From positions 31,605 through 95,604 of the forward strand of contig JBDGYV010000001.1 of NCBI GenBank assembly GCA_039588915.1: a stretch of DNA of 64,000 nt, written 5' to 3'. Positions 43,603-52,317 of the stretch are shown in pieces; the first letter of the stretch is position 1; every line of letters starts with the position of its first letter. The translations under genes and the position numbers were made by a program. The stretch is from CAMYLR01 sp039588915 (GTDB lineage Bacteria; Gemmatimonadota; Gemmatimonadetes; JACCXV01; JAHWKZ01). The notes under the pieces were generated by a model, which saw only the letters and a list, made by a program, of their open reading frames with translations, did not search any database and was not told the DNA's origin.

Positions 43603-44670
43603 ATGGAATTGATTCAGAGGATCAAGGAGCTGAGAGCGCGCCACGCAGAGGTGGAGCGGTTGCTGGCTGACCCTGACGTCAGCCGCGATCGCAATCAACT
43701 GCGTGATCTCGCACGCGAGCACCGTCATCTGGAACCGGTCTTAGCAGCCGCTCAGGTGTGGGAGGGCACGGTCCGCAGGCTCAACGAGGATCGGGAAGTC
43801 TTGCGCGAGTCCGAGGATCCGGACCTGAAGGAGTTGGCCCGGGCTGAGATTCCCGAGCTCGAATCCGAGGTCGAGCACTTGGCGGATGAGTTGCGCCAAC
43901 TTCTGGTACCCCGTGACCCGCTGGACGACAAAGACGCAATGGTTGAGGTACGAGCCGGAACCGGTGGAGAGGAGGCGGCGCTGTTCGCGAGCGAGCTGTT
44001 ACGCATGTACACGCGGTACGCCGAGCGACGCGGTTGGCAGATCGAGTTGATCGACGTTTCCTCTTCCGACTCCGGTGGAGTGCGCGAGGCGGTGGCGCTC
44101 GTCCACGGGGAAGGGGCTTTTGGCGTGCTTCGCCACGAGAGCGGTGTTCACCGGGTTCAACGAGTCCCCCAGACCGAGTCGCAGGGTCGGATTCACACAT
44201 CGGCGGCGACCATCGCCGTGCTGCCAGAGGCCGAGGAGGTTGACGTGAAGATCGACGAAAGCGATCTGAAGATCGATGTGTTTCGCTCATCCGGTCCCGG
44301 CGGGCAGAGCGTCAACACCACCGACTCCGCGGTCCGGATCACGCATGCCCCGTCGGGCTTGGTGGTCCAGTGCCAGGACGAGAAGAGCCAGCATAAGAAC
44401 AAGGCAAAGGCTCTCAAGGTTTTGAGGAGCCGCCTGCTCGACCGTCGGATCGCCGAGCAACAGGCTGAGCGTGCCCAAAGTCGCAAGGCACAGGTCGGTA
44501 CCGGTGACCGGAGCGCCAAGATTCGGACCTACAACTTTCCGCAAGGCCGGGTGACCGATCACCGAATCAATCTGACGCTGTACAAGCTCGACGGCGTGTT
44601 GGATGGCGATCTGGAGGAACTAATCGAAGCCTTGGTGTTGGCCGATCAGGCCGAACGGATCTCGGGATGA
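43603..44670 (+). CDS. prfA: Peptide chain release factor 1
   Basis: A 355-residue class I release factor for UAA/UAG. The catalytic GGQ is in SSGPGGQSVNTTDSAVR. The family segment GVHRVQRVPQTESQGRIHTS is present, and the rest of the body matches RF1 rather than RF2. The stop overlaps the following methyltransferase gene by 4 bases. The GGQ glutamine is the expected substrate of PrmC encoded two genes downstream. Confidence 0.96.
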   Translation: MELIQRIKELRARHAEVERLLADPDVSRDRNQLRDLAREHRHLEPVLAAAQVWEGTVRRLNEDREVLRESEDPDLKELARAEIPELESEVEHLADELRQLLVPRDPLDDKDAMVEVRAGTGGEEAALFASELLRMYTRYAERRGWQIELIDVSSSDSGGVREAVALVHGEGAFGVLRHESGVHRVQRVPQTESQGRIHTSAATIAVLPEAEEVDVKIDESDLKIDVFRSSGPGGQSVNTTDSAVRITHAPSGLVVQCQDEKSQHKNKAKALKVLRSRLLDRRIAEQQAERAQSRKAQVGTGDRSAKIRTYNFPQGRVTDHRINLTLYKLDGVLDGDLEELIEALVLADQAERISG

Positions 44671-45560
44671 AGGTCGACTCCGCTGCCACGGTCGATCAAC
44701 TGCTGGACCAAGCCGAGAAACGGTTGGAAAAGCGCAAGGTCGAGTTCCCCGATGCCAGTGCACTGTGGCTCTTGGCGCACGCATTGGGAGTCGACGACCC
44801 GGATGATCTCGACGAACGTGGAGACGAGACGGTCCGACCCGATGCAGCGCGACAATTCTGGGAGCTGGTCGACCGGCGCGAGGAAAACGAGCCGTACCAG
44901 TACATCATCGGGGTGACCGACTTTCGGGATGAGCTGATGGAGATCCAGCACGGCGTGTTCCTGCCGCGGTTTCAATCTGAGCAACTGTGTGATGAAATCG
45001 AGGAGTGGGTCGAGGAGCGTGCTATCCCACGTGACAATTGGCGGATCGCCGATCTCGGGGCCGGCTGCGGAGCGCTGGGGGTCTCGTTGGCGATGGGCCC
45101 GATCCAGCCGAGTCAGGTGGTATGCGTCGACATCGATCCGTTAGCGCTGGATCTGATTCGCCGCAACGCTCGGCGGCACGGCGTCGCTGACCGCGTGCAG
45201 CCGATGGCGGGCGATTGGCTATCCGCGTTTCGGCCGGAGCCGTGCTTTGACATCATTTGTGCCGTCCCGCCTTACTTGAACCCCGGCGACGAGGAGTTCT
45301 TGACCGAGGAGAGCCTTCAGTGGGAACCGCTGGAAACGTTCTTTGGTGAGCCGAGCGGCGACGAGCTCGTCAGGCAGTTATTGGATGACGCAGCGCTTCG
45401 GCTGCGGCCAGGGGGATTGATCGCGATACAAGTCGACGACGAGCAAATCCCCGATCTGGAGGATTACGTCAATGAGGATCCCGATCACCCGCTGGAGATC
45501 AAGTGGATTCTCGAGGACGACGACGGAGAAGAGGACGCGATCCTGGCCGTCCACGCTTAG
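44667..45560 (+). CDS. PrmC/HemK-like methyltransferase paralog with degenerate NPPY motif
   Basis: A 297-residue SAM-methyltransferase-fold protein with the same layout as PrmC: an N-terminal helical domain, LGAGCGALGVSLA as SAM motif I, VVCVDIDPLALDLIRRN, and a late DDAALRLRPGGLIAIQV. The substrate-gripping NPPY is changed to V200-P-P-Y (codon GTC at 45264-45266), and the usual PRPETE segment is replaced by LPRFQSEQ. The sequence is unusually acidic, with a DDDGEEDA C-terminus. SAM binding looks possible, but glutamine methylation by the standard mechanism does not. It starts inside prfA and precedes canonical prmC by 12 bases. Confidence 0.8.
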   Translation: MKVDSAATVDQLLDQAEKRLEKRKVEFPDASALWLLAHALGVDDPDDLDERGDETVRPDAARQFWELVDRREENEPYQYIIGVTDFRDELMEIQHGVFLPRFQSEQLCDEIEEWVEERAIPRDNWRIADLGAGCGALGVSLAMGPIQPSQVVCVDIDPLALDLIRRNARRHGVADRVQPMAGDWLSAFRPEPCFDIICAVPPYLNPGDEEFLTEESLQWEPLETFFGEPSGDELVRQLLDDAALRLRPGGLIAIQVDDEQIPDLEDYVNEDPDHPLEIKWILEDDDGEEDAILAVHA

Positions 45561-45572
45561 GAGCTCTGCTCG

Positions 45573-46460
45573 ATGATGGTGGGCTGGACGGTGTTGACCC
45601 TGGTTCGCGCCACCACGGAGTATTTTCAGAAACGCGGTATCCCTGCGCCCCGACTGTCTGCGGAGTACTTGCTGGCCGACGTTCTCGGTTGTCGGCGGCT
45701 GGATCTCTATCTCGACTTCGATCGTCCGGTGAGCGCACGTGAGATCGATGCCTACCGCGAGCGTGTCCGGCGCCGTTCAGCGCACGAGCCGATCGAGTAC
45801 ATAACCGGCAAGGCGGGGTTTCGCGATCTTGAGCTGGCAGTCGACCCGAGGGTCTTGATCCCTCGACCCGAAACCGAGCAACTCGTGGACGAGGTACTCG
45901 AGTGGGCACGCGCGGAGAGCAGGCACGGCCGTGCCCCGAGTGGTGGATGGCGGCTGGTCGACGTCGGCACCGGTTCGGGCGCGATCGCGTGTGCTCTGGC
46001 CCAAGAGTTGGAGGGTCTCGACTGGGTCTTGGGGATCGACTCGAGCCCCGGCGCGATAGCGGTTGCGCGTGATAACGCCGATCGGTCCCACAGTCAGCGG
46101 ACGCGATGGGTTGTGGCCGATGGATTGGCTGCGCTCGCCTCGGGGCTTCGCGTGGATGCGGTGGTCGCCAACCCACCATACCTTGCCGACAGAGAGCGGG
46201 CACTGCTCGAGCCACAGGTCGTCGACTGGGAGCCGGAAGCGGCGCTCTTCGCCGGGTCGCGTGGAGATGAGGCACTGGCTGCCCTCGTCGCGGCGGCGGC
46301 CGACCGCCTTCGTCCGGCGGGACTACTGGCGCTAGAGGTTGGCGCTGGGCAAGCCGGTGGTGTGGAAGCGATGATCGCCGATACCGGTGGGTTGGGGCAT
46401 CTTTCGACCTATCGCGACCACAATGGGATTGAGCGCGGCGTGTTGGCGCTCGCCGACTGA
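45573..46460 (+). CDS. prmC: Release factor glutamine methyltransferase PrmC
   Basis: A 295-residue enzyme that N5-methylates the Gln of the GGQ motif in RF1 and RF2. It has the helical N-domain, VLIPRPETEQLVD, SAM motif I VDVGTGSGAIACALA, and the intact substrate motif N200-P-P-Y (VVANPPYLADRE). It lies between the degenerate paralog and murA. The second ATG codon could also be the start. Confidence 0.93.
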   Translation: MMVGWTVLTLVRATTEYFQKRGIPAPRLSAEYLLADVLGCRRLDLYLDFDRPVSAREIDAYRERVRRRSAHEPIEYITGKAGFRDLELAVDPRVLIPRPETEQLVDEVLEWARAESRHGRAPSGGWRLVDVGTGSGAIACALAQELEGLDWVLGIDSSPGAIAVARDNADRSHSQRTRWVVADGLAALASGLRVDAVVANPPYLADRERALLEPQVVDWEPEAALFAGSRGDEALAALVAAAADRLRPAGLLALEVGAGQAGGVEAMIADTGGLGHLSTYRDHNGIERGVLALAD

Positions 46461-46476
46461 TCGAAAGGGAAAGCGC

Positions 46477-47757
46477 GTGGAGAAGTTCATCGTCACCGGT
46501 GGTCGGCCGATAAGCGGAACGATGACTCCGGCCGGGAACAAGAACGAGGCGCTACCGTGTCTGGCAGCGACCCTTTTGGCCGACCAACCCGTACGGCTCA
46601 CCTCGATCCCAGATGTCAGCGATATCCGCACCATGGTCGAACTGCTCAAAGCCGTTGGTTGTGCCGTAGAGGACAAGATCGCGAATGAATACACGATTCA
46701 TCCCGATTGCGACGGCCCGATTCCGGGTGAGTTGGCGGGGCGGATTCGCGGTTCGTTTCTGGTTGCCGGGCCGCTGCTTGCGCGCCGCGGCGAGGTGCAC
46801 CTGCCTACGCCAGGCGGTGACAGGATCGGACTGCGCCGCGTTGACACCCACTTGTTGGCGTTTCGCGCGCTCGGCGCCGAAGTCGAGGTCAAAAACCGGG
46901 AATACGTGATCCGGGCGCCGCGCGGACTGACTGGTGCGGATGTCTTTCTCGACGAAACCAGTGTCATGGGAACCGAGAACGCGATCATGGCAGCCGTGCG
47001 GGCCGAGGGCACGACCCGGATCGCGAATGCTGCCTCGGAGCCGCACGTTCAGGGGCTCTGCCGCATGCTGACCGGGATGGGTGCTGATATCCGAGGGATT
47101 GGTACAAATCACCTCGAGATCCGCGGCGTGGCCGCACTGAGCGGAACGAATCACCAACTCCAGCCGGACCACATCGAAGTCGGATCGTTCGTGGGGCTGG
47201 CCGCGGTTACCGACGGCGCCTTGACGATCAAGAACGCGGGCGTCGCCAATCTGGCCATGATCAGACTCTGCTATGAGCGATTAGGGGTCGAGATCGAGGT
47301 GAACGGCGACGATATCCATATACGGGCCGGCCAACGACTTCGCATTATGGACGATTCCGGTGGTGCGATCCCGAAGATCGATGACGCCCCTTGGCCCGGA
47401 CTTCCAGCGGATCTGACGTCGATTCTTCTGGTCGTGGCGACCCAAGCGGAGGGCACGGTTCTGATCCACGAGAAGATGTTCGAGAGCCGCCTCTTCTTCG
47501 TCGATCGATTGCTCACGATGGGTGCCCGGATCGTCCTCTGCGATCCGCATCGAGCGGTGGTCAGCGGTCCCACACCGCTGGTAGGCGAGCGTATATCGAG
47601 CCCCGACATCCGAGCTGGGATGGCCTTGTTGATCGCCGCGTTGGCTGCCTCCGGCGAATCCGTCATTCAGAACATTGCGCAAATCGATCGTGGGTACGAG
47701 CGGATCGATGAGCGATTGCGACAGTTGGGAGCGGCGATCCGTCGGGAGCCGGAATGA
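46477..47757 (+). CDS. murA: UDP-N-acetylglucosamine 1-carboxyvinyltransferase, Asp115 form
   Basis: A 426-residue enzyme for the first committed step of peptidoglycan synthesis. The catalytic Lys22-Asn23 pair (AGNKNEA) is present. The active-site loop reads PGGDRIGLRRVD: Asp115 replaces the Cys that fosfomycin alkylates in most MurA (codon GAC at 46819-46821). The second half has SGGAIPKIDDAPWPGLPAD-like and ERIDERLRQLGA ends as usual. GTG 46477 gives a family-typical VEKFIVTGG start and exact numbering to 115; longer frames are in prmC. Confidence 0.94.
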   Translation: MEKFIVTGGRPISGTMTPAGNKNEALPCLAATLLADQPVRLTSIPDVSDIRTMVELLKAVGCAVEDKIANEYTIHPDCDGPIPGELAGRIRGSFLVAGPLLARRGEVHLPTPGGDRIGLRRVDTHLLAFRALGAEVEVKNREYVIRAPRGLTGADVFLDETSVMGTENAIMAAVRAEGTTRIANAASEPHVQGLCRMLTGMGADIRGIGTNHLEIRGVAALSGTNHQLQPDHIEVGSFVGLAAVTDGALTIKNAGVANLAMIRLCYERLGVEIEVNGDDIHIRAGQRLRIMDDSGGAIPKIDDAPWPGLPADLTSILLVVATQAEGTVLIHEKMFESRLFFVDRLLTMGARIVLCDPHRAVVSGPTPLVGERISSPDIRAGMALLIAALAASGESVIQNIAQIDRGYERIDERLRQLGAAIRREPE

Positions 47758-48623
47758 CGATCGGTGAACCGGCGAAGCTGTACCTGGTCGGTACCCCCAT
47801 CGGAAACCGTGGCGACATGACGTCTCGGGCCCGCCAGGTCCTAGCCGACGTGCCAGCGGTGGCTTGTGAGGATACGCGGACGTGTCGCCGGCTGTTCGCG
47901 TGGTTGGATGTTTTGATGCCGGACGTCATCGCCTACCACGATCACAACATCGATACAGCGCTTCCCACAGTAATCGCTCGGCTCGAGACCGGAGACGATG
48001 TCGCGCTCGTTACAGATGCCGGGATGCCGGCGATCCAGGATCCGGGGTATCGACTGGTCGTTGCCGCGCGGCAGCGGGGGATCGAGGTCGTTCCGGTTCC
48101 GGGGCCGAGCGCGCTCTTGATCGCGCTGGCGGCCAGCGGGTTGCCGACCGATCGCTTCGCATTCCTGGGTTTTGCTCCACGCCGTGGAAGGGAGTCATGG
48201 TGGCGTGAGGCACTCACCCGCCCGGAGACGATCGTCGTTTACGAGGCGCCGGGACGAGTCGGCGCAACGGTGGCCGTGATCACCGATTTGGTCCCCGATC
48301 GGCCCGTCTGCCTGGCTCGGGAGCTGACCAAGTTGCATGAAGAGTTCGTCACCGGAACTGCCGAAGACGTGAGCCACAGCTTGGTGGCCCGTGAGCAACC
48401 GGTCAGGGGCGAGTGCGTGCTCGTGGTGGGCGGCTCGGGCACCAGTGACGCGGCCGCACTGCCGTGGCCCGCCGCACTGGCACGACTCGAGGCGTCGCGA
48501 GCTGGACACACGATGAGCGCACGCGATCGCGTCGAGGTGATGGCTTGCGCGTACCCGGCGGCTCGCAACGCCATCTACCGCGCCGTGCACGGGCCGGATG
48601 ACCGCGCCGGAGACCCCGAGTGA
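47754..48623 (+). CDS. rsmI: 16S rRNA (cytidine-1402 2'-O)-methyltransferase RsmI
   Basis: A 289-residue tetrapyrrole-methylase-fold RNA methyltransferase. It shows LYLVGTPIGNRGDMTSRA, CEDTRTCRRL, VTDAGMPAIQDPGYRLV, VPVPGPSALLIALAASGLP and FLGFAPRRGR, all typical of RsmI. The C-terminal ~60 residues (from about 225) are Ala-rich and less conserved. It overlaps murA and the DUF4159 gene by 4 bases each. Confidence 0.94.
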   Translation: MTIGEPAKLYLVGTPIGNRGDMTSRARQVLADVPAVACEDTRTCRRLFAWLDVLMPDVIAYHDHNIDTALPTVIARLETGDDVALVTDAGMPAIQDPGYRLVVAARQRGIEVVPVPGPSALLIALAASGLPTDRFAFLGFAPRRGRESWWREALTRPETIVVYEAPGRVGATVAVITDLVPDRPVCLARELTKLHEEFVTGTAEDVSHSLVAREQPVRGECVLVVGGSGTSDAAALPWPAALARLEASRAGHTMSARDRVEVMACAYPAARNAIYRAVHGPDDRAGDPE

Positions 48624-49309
48624 GACCGTTGCCGGTCGTTGCGGTCGCCGCCGTTGCGGTCACCGGTTCTCCGCTTCAGAGCCAGGGTCTTGGCGGTCGG
48701 TCGCTGACGCCGCCACCGACGTCGCTGACCATCGCTCGGCTTCAGTACGAACCCGGTGATTGGTACGGGAACCCCACGTCGCTGCCCAATCTGCTTGCCT
48801 TCGTTCGCGAAGAGGTTGGGCTCCTAACCGCCGATCGCGAGGCGATCGTGCGTGCCACCGACCCCGACCTCGATCGCTACCCACTGTTGTACCTCACTGG
48901 TCATGGCGAGATTCGCCTTACTGAGGAAGAGGTTCTCGCGTTACGCGGCTACCTAACGACTGGAGGCCTGCTGCACGCCGACGACAACTTCGGCATCGAC
49001 CCCTCGCTGCGACGAGAGATCGCGCGCATCTTCCCCGATGAACGGTTGGTCGAGCTGCCTACAGAGCATCCGATCTTTCGAACCCGGTTCCGGTTTGCGG
49101 ACGGCTTGCCCAAGATCCACGAGCACGCTGGCGGACCCCCAAAGGGGTACGGGGTGTTCTACGACGGGAGACTGGTGGTCTTCTACTCGTTTAATACCGA
49201 TCTCGGAGACGGTTGGGAAGACGCGGAGGTCCACGGCGATCCAGTCGAGATTCGTCAGGCGGCTCTGGAGATGGGTGCCAACGTCTTCGTCTACGCCCTC
49301 ACCCATTAG
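48620..49309 (+). CDS. DUF4159-domain secreted protein
   Basis: 229 residues with a short Ala/Val-rich signal (VVAVAAVAVTGSPLQSQG). The DUF4159 core is clear: ARLQYEPGDWYGNPTSLPNLL, then PLLYLTGHGEIRLTEEEV and GYLTTGGLLHADDNFGID, the last being the family's flavodoxin- or GATase-like loop. Function is unknown; homologs often neighbour MoxR/BatA-type envelope genes. GTG 48620 overlaps rsmI. The ~90 bases to the next gene hold a promoter for the histidine kinase. Confidence 0.82.
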   Translation: MRPLPVVAVAAVAVTGSPLQSQGLGGRSLTPPPTSLTIARLQYEPGDWYGNPTSLPNLLAFVREEVGLLTADREAIVRATDPDLDRYPLLYLTGHGEIRLTEEEVLALRGYLTTGGLLHADDNFGIDPSLRREIARIFPDERLVELPTEHPIFRTRFRFADGLPKIHEHAGGPPKGYGVFYDGRLVVFYSFNTDLGDGWEDAEVHGDPVEIRQAALEMGANVFVYALTH

Positions 49310-49342
49310 TTGCCTCCAGGCGTTGGTATGACCTCGCGCGTT

Positions 49343-49371
49343 TTGACACACCAGGCGGTCTAAGCAATCTT
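49343..49371 (+). promoter_or_regulatory. Predicted promoter of the two-component operon
   Basis: A consensus TTGACA (49343-49348), a 17-base spacer and AATCTT (49366-49371). Transcription would start near 49378-49380, downstream of the ATG at 49373, so translation should begin at the next in-frame ATG, 49400. Confidence 0.5.
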
Positions 49372-49399
49372 AATGTTGGGGGATAGTAGGTACCTAGGA

Positions 49400-50896
49400 A
49401 TGCCGGGAGCACGCCGAAGACAGATCCGCAGCAAGCTCATCGTGACCTTCATCGCGCTGGTCACGATGCTCGTCGTGGCGAGCGCCTACGTCTGGTATCG
49501 GGTCGCGACCGGGCACGTTCGCCGCGAGATGGAGAACCGTTTGCTGGCGGTAGCTGAGGCCGGGGGACTCGTCTTCGACCCCGAGCTGACGACGGTGTTG
49601 GTGGGTGACCTTGGACCTCGCACGCGAGCCATCGCTCAGGGACAGCTGAGACAGATCAAGGATCGGCTCGGAGTTCGCGAAGCGTACATCTTCGATCGTG
49701 AGCATCGGATCCTGGCCTCCACAGATTCACTGGACATGGACGTCGGCGTCGTTTCTCCACAACTCGACAACTACGCCGCTGAGATCGACCGCGCCTTCGC
49801 CGGTGAAGCGGTCCTGACTGTGCCCTTCACAGATCGATCGGGTGCTGTTTATCAAACCGCGTTCGCCCCGCTCATCGGGTACCGCGATCCAGAGGGCACC
49901 GAACGTGATGTCGTGGCGGTGTTCGGGGTCGACCTGTCACTTGCCTTCCTCGAGGTGTTCAACGACTTCCGACAGCTGACGGTGCTGCTTTCGCTGGTAG
50001 CGATCCTGCTTGCGGTCATCGTCGGCGTGGTGTTCGCACGGTCACTTTCGGAACCGATCGGTGCACTTGTCCGCTCTGCTGAACGTATGGAGCGCGGCGA
50101 GATGACCGAACCGGTCGCAGTCGAGACACAAGACGAGATCGGATATCTCGGTGATGCCTTAGAGAACATGCGCAAGGGTATTGTGAGACGAGACCGCCAT
50201 CTGCGGACGATGCTCGCCGGCGTTGCTCACGAGATACGAAACCCGCTGGGAGGCATTGAGATCTTCGCCGGTCTTTTGCGGGATGACTTGCCGGTGGAGG
50301 ATCACCGTCGCTCGCACTTGGAGAAGATCATTCGTGAGGTCCAACACCTGAAGACGATCATTAACGAATTTCTGATCTACGCGCGCCCGCGTCGTCCCAT
50401 CTTGGAGCCCTTCTCGCTATCGGAGCTGCTCGACGACGTGAATTTCTTGCTGACGGCTGACGCTGACGCCCGCGATGTTGAAGTGTCGGTCGACTTGGTC
50501 GACGATGAAATCAGCGTTCACGCCGACGTCGAGCAAATAAAGCGGGCGATACTAAACCTGGTCAAAAACGCGATACAGGCGTCATCGGAAGGTGGCACGG
50601 TCGAGGTTCGGGGACACCAGGTGGAAAACAAGGTGCGGATCACTGTTAAGGACTACGGGTTCGGAATCGAGCCCGAGCAGGTCAAACGGATCTTCGACCC
50701 GTTCTTTACGACCAAGGGGTCTGGGGTTGGTCTGGGATTGTCGATTGTGCGATCCATTATTGAAGAGAATGACGGCGAGATCTGGGTCGAGAGCGTACCC
50801 CACGAACGGACAATGTTCTTCATTTCTCTGCCCGCGTCGGGCACTGGCGGCGGCAGGTTCCGGGCGATCGAAAAGCCAGCGGCGTTGGGGCGTTGA
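49400..50896 (+). CDS. Membrane sensor histidine kinase (NtrB-like)
   Basis: A 498-residue inner-membrane kinase. TM1 is at 12-32, a periplasmic sensor domain of about 155 residues follows, TM2 is at 192-214, HAMP at 214-262, and the H-box AGVAHEIRNPLGG has the phospho-acceptor His277. The ATPase domain shows the N box NLVKNAIQAS, then VKDYGFGI and GVGLGLSIV. The H-box type matches NtrB/AtoS partners of sigma54 regulators, and such a regulator is encoded next. The ligand is unknown. The start was chosen from promoter geometry (see the promoter entry); 49373 is the alternative. Confidence 0.9.
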   Translation: MPGARRRQIRSKLIVTFIALVTMLVVASAYVWYRVATGHVRREMENRLLAVAEAGGLVFDPELTTVLVGDLGPRTRAIAQGQLRQIKDRLGVREAYIFDREHRILASTDSLDMDVGVVSPQLDNYAAEIDRAFAGEAVLTVPFTDRSGAVYQTAFAPLIGYRDPEGTERDVVAVFGVDLSLAFLEVFNDFRQLTVLLSLVAILLAVIVGVVFARSLSEPIGALVRSAERMERGEMTEPVAVETQDEIGYLGDALENMRKGIVRRDRHLRTMLAGVAHEIRNPLGGIEIFAGLLRDDLPVEDHRRSHLEKIIREVQHLKTIINEFLIYARPRRPILEPFSLSELLDDVNFLLTADADARDVEVSVDLVDDEISVHADVEQIKRAILNLVKNAIQASSEGGTVEVRGHQVENKVRITVKDYGFGIEPEQVKRIFDPFFTTKGSGVGLGLSIVRSIIEENDGEIWVESVPHERTMFFISLPASGTGGGRFRAIEKPAALGR

Positions 50897-50898
50897 CG

Positions 50899-52317
50899 AT
50901 GTCAAGGTCTAAGGATGGCTCCGTGGCGCGAATCGTGGTTGTCGAAGATAACCCCACCATGCGAGAGGGATTGGAAGCGATGCTGACTCGTGCGGGTCAT
51001 GATGTCGCTGTTGCCCCCAATGGGGAGCACGCGCTAGCGCTTTGCAGGGAAAGTGTCACCGATCTTGTGATTACCGACTTCAAGATGGAGGGGATGAGCG
51101 GTATAGACGTCCTGGACGCGTTGCGCGGGCGACCGTACCCCGGACAGCCGGAAGTCATATTGATCACTGCGTTTGGAACGATCGATATCGCGGTCGAAGC
51201 AATGAAGCGGGGAGCGGTCGACTTCATCACCAAGCCGTTCGATCCCGAAGAGTTTCGCGTCAAAGTCGATCGTGCGCTCGCTACCCGTGCGATAAAGCGC
51301 GAGCGCGACGCCTTACGCGCCGAGACCGAATACCTGCGTGAAGAGGTCGAACATCATTTCGGTGAGATCGTCGGCCACTCCGCCTCGATGCAGAAGATCT
51401 TCGACTCAGTGCGCAAGATCTCGGGGACGAGCTCGTCGGTCTATATCTACGGCGAGAGCGGGACCGGCAAAGAACTGGTCGCGCGGGCGATTCACCGCGC
51501 GAGCCCTAGAGGCGATGGCCCGTTCATCAAGGTCAATTGCTCGGCATTGGCCGAGAGCCTGCTGGAATCGGAGCTCTTCGGACACGAGAAAGGGGCCTTT
51601 ACTGGTGCCGTTAAACAGCGGAAAGGGCGTTTCGAGCTGGCTCACAAGGGCACGCTCTTCCTCGACGAGATCGCTGACATCCCAGCACCGACCCAAATCA
51701 AGCTGCTCCGGGTGCTACAGGAGAAAGAGATCGAGCGAGTCGGTGGGGAGGAGACGATTCGCGTCGATGTCAGAATCATAAGCGCCACCAACAAGGATTT
51801 GGGTCCATTGGTGGAGGATGGAACGTTCCGGGAGGACCTCTACTATCGACTCCATATCGTTCCCATAGAAATCCCGCCCCTGCGGAGACGCAAGGAGGAT
51901 ATCCGGCCGCTGGTGACGCATTTCCTCCAGACGATCAGTGCGGAGATTGGCAAGCCGATCGAGGGCATCAGCGACCGTGCGCTAGAGCTTCTACATACCT
52001 ACGACTGGCCTGGGAACATTCGTGAGCTCGAGAACATGATCGAGCGCGCGATCGTGTTGTGCGACGGGACGATCCTGGAACCAGAAGCATTCCCACTCGA
52101 TGAACGAGTGGCTCCTCGGGTGGGCCCGACGATCAGCGCGCCTCCGGTGGGGAGTGTCAAGCTCGACCACGCGCTCGAGGAGCTCGAGCGATCGATGATC
52201 GAGCGCGCGCTCGAGCAGGCAAACGGCGTGAAGACGAAGACCGCTGATTTGCTTGGGATCAAGACCAGTGCGCTTTACTACAAGCTGGAAAAGTATGGTC
52301 TCGCGCGCGACGACTAG
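50899..52317 (+). CDS. Sigma54-dependent response regulator (NtrC family)
   Basis: 472 residues. The receiver domain has Asp60 (LVITDFKMEG) as phospho-acceptor. The AAA+ domain shows GESGTGKELVARAIH, the sigma54-contact loop GAFTGA, FLDEIADI and the R-finger region. A Fis-type HTH is at the C-terminus (GVKTKTADLLGIKTSALYYKL). The intact GAFTGA indicates true sigma54 activation. I see no -24/-12 (GG-N10-GC) site in front of the neighbouring genes, so targets are likely elsewhere. Confidence 0.94.
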   Translation: MSRSKDGSVARIVVVEDNPTMREGLEAMLTRAGHDVAVAPNGEHALALCRESVTDLVITDFKMEGMSGIDVLDALRGRPYPGQPEVILITAFGTIDIAVEAMKRGAVDFITKPFDPEEFRVKVDRALATRAIKRERDALRAETEYLREEVEHHFGEIVGHSASMQKIFDSVRKISGTSSSVYIYGESGTGKELVARAIHRASPRGDGPFIKVNCSALAESLLESELFGHEKGAFTGAVKQRKGRFELAHKGTLFLDEIADIPAPTQIKLLRVLQEKEIERVGGEETIRVDVRIISATNKDLGPLVEDGTFREDLYYRLHIVPIEIPPLRRRKEDIRPLVTHFLQTISAEIGKPIEGISDRALELLHTYDWPGNIRELENMIERAIVLCDGTILEPEAFPLDERVAPRVGPTISAPPVGSVKLDHALEELERSMIERALEQANGVKTKTADLLGIKTSALYYKLEKYGLARDD

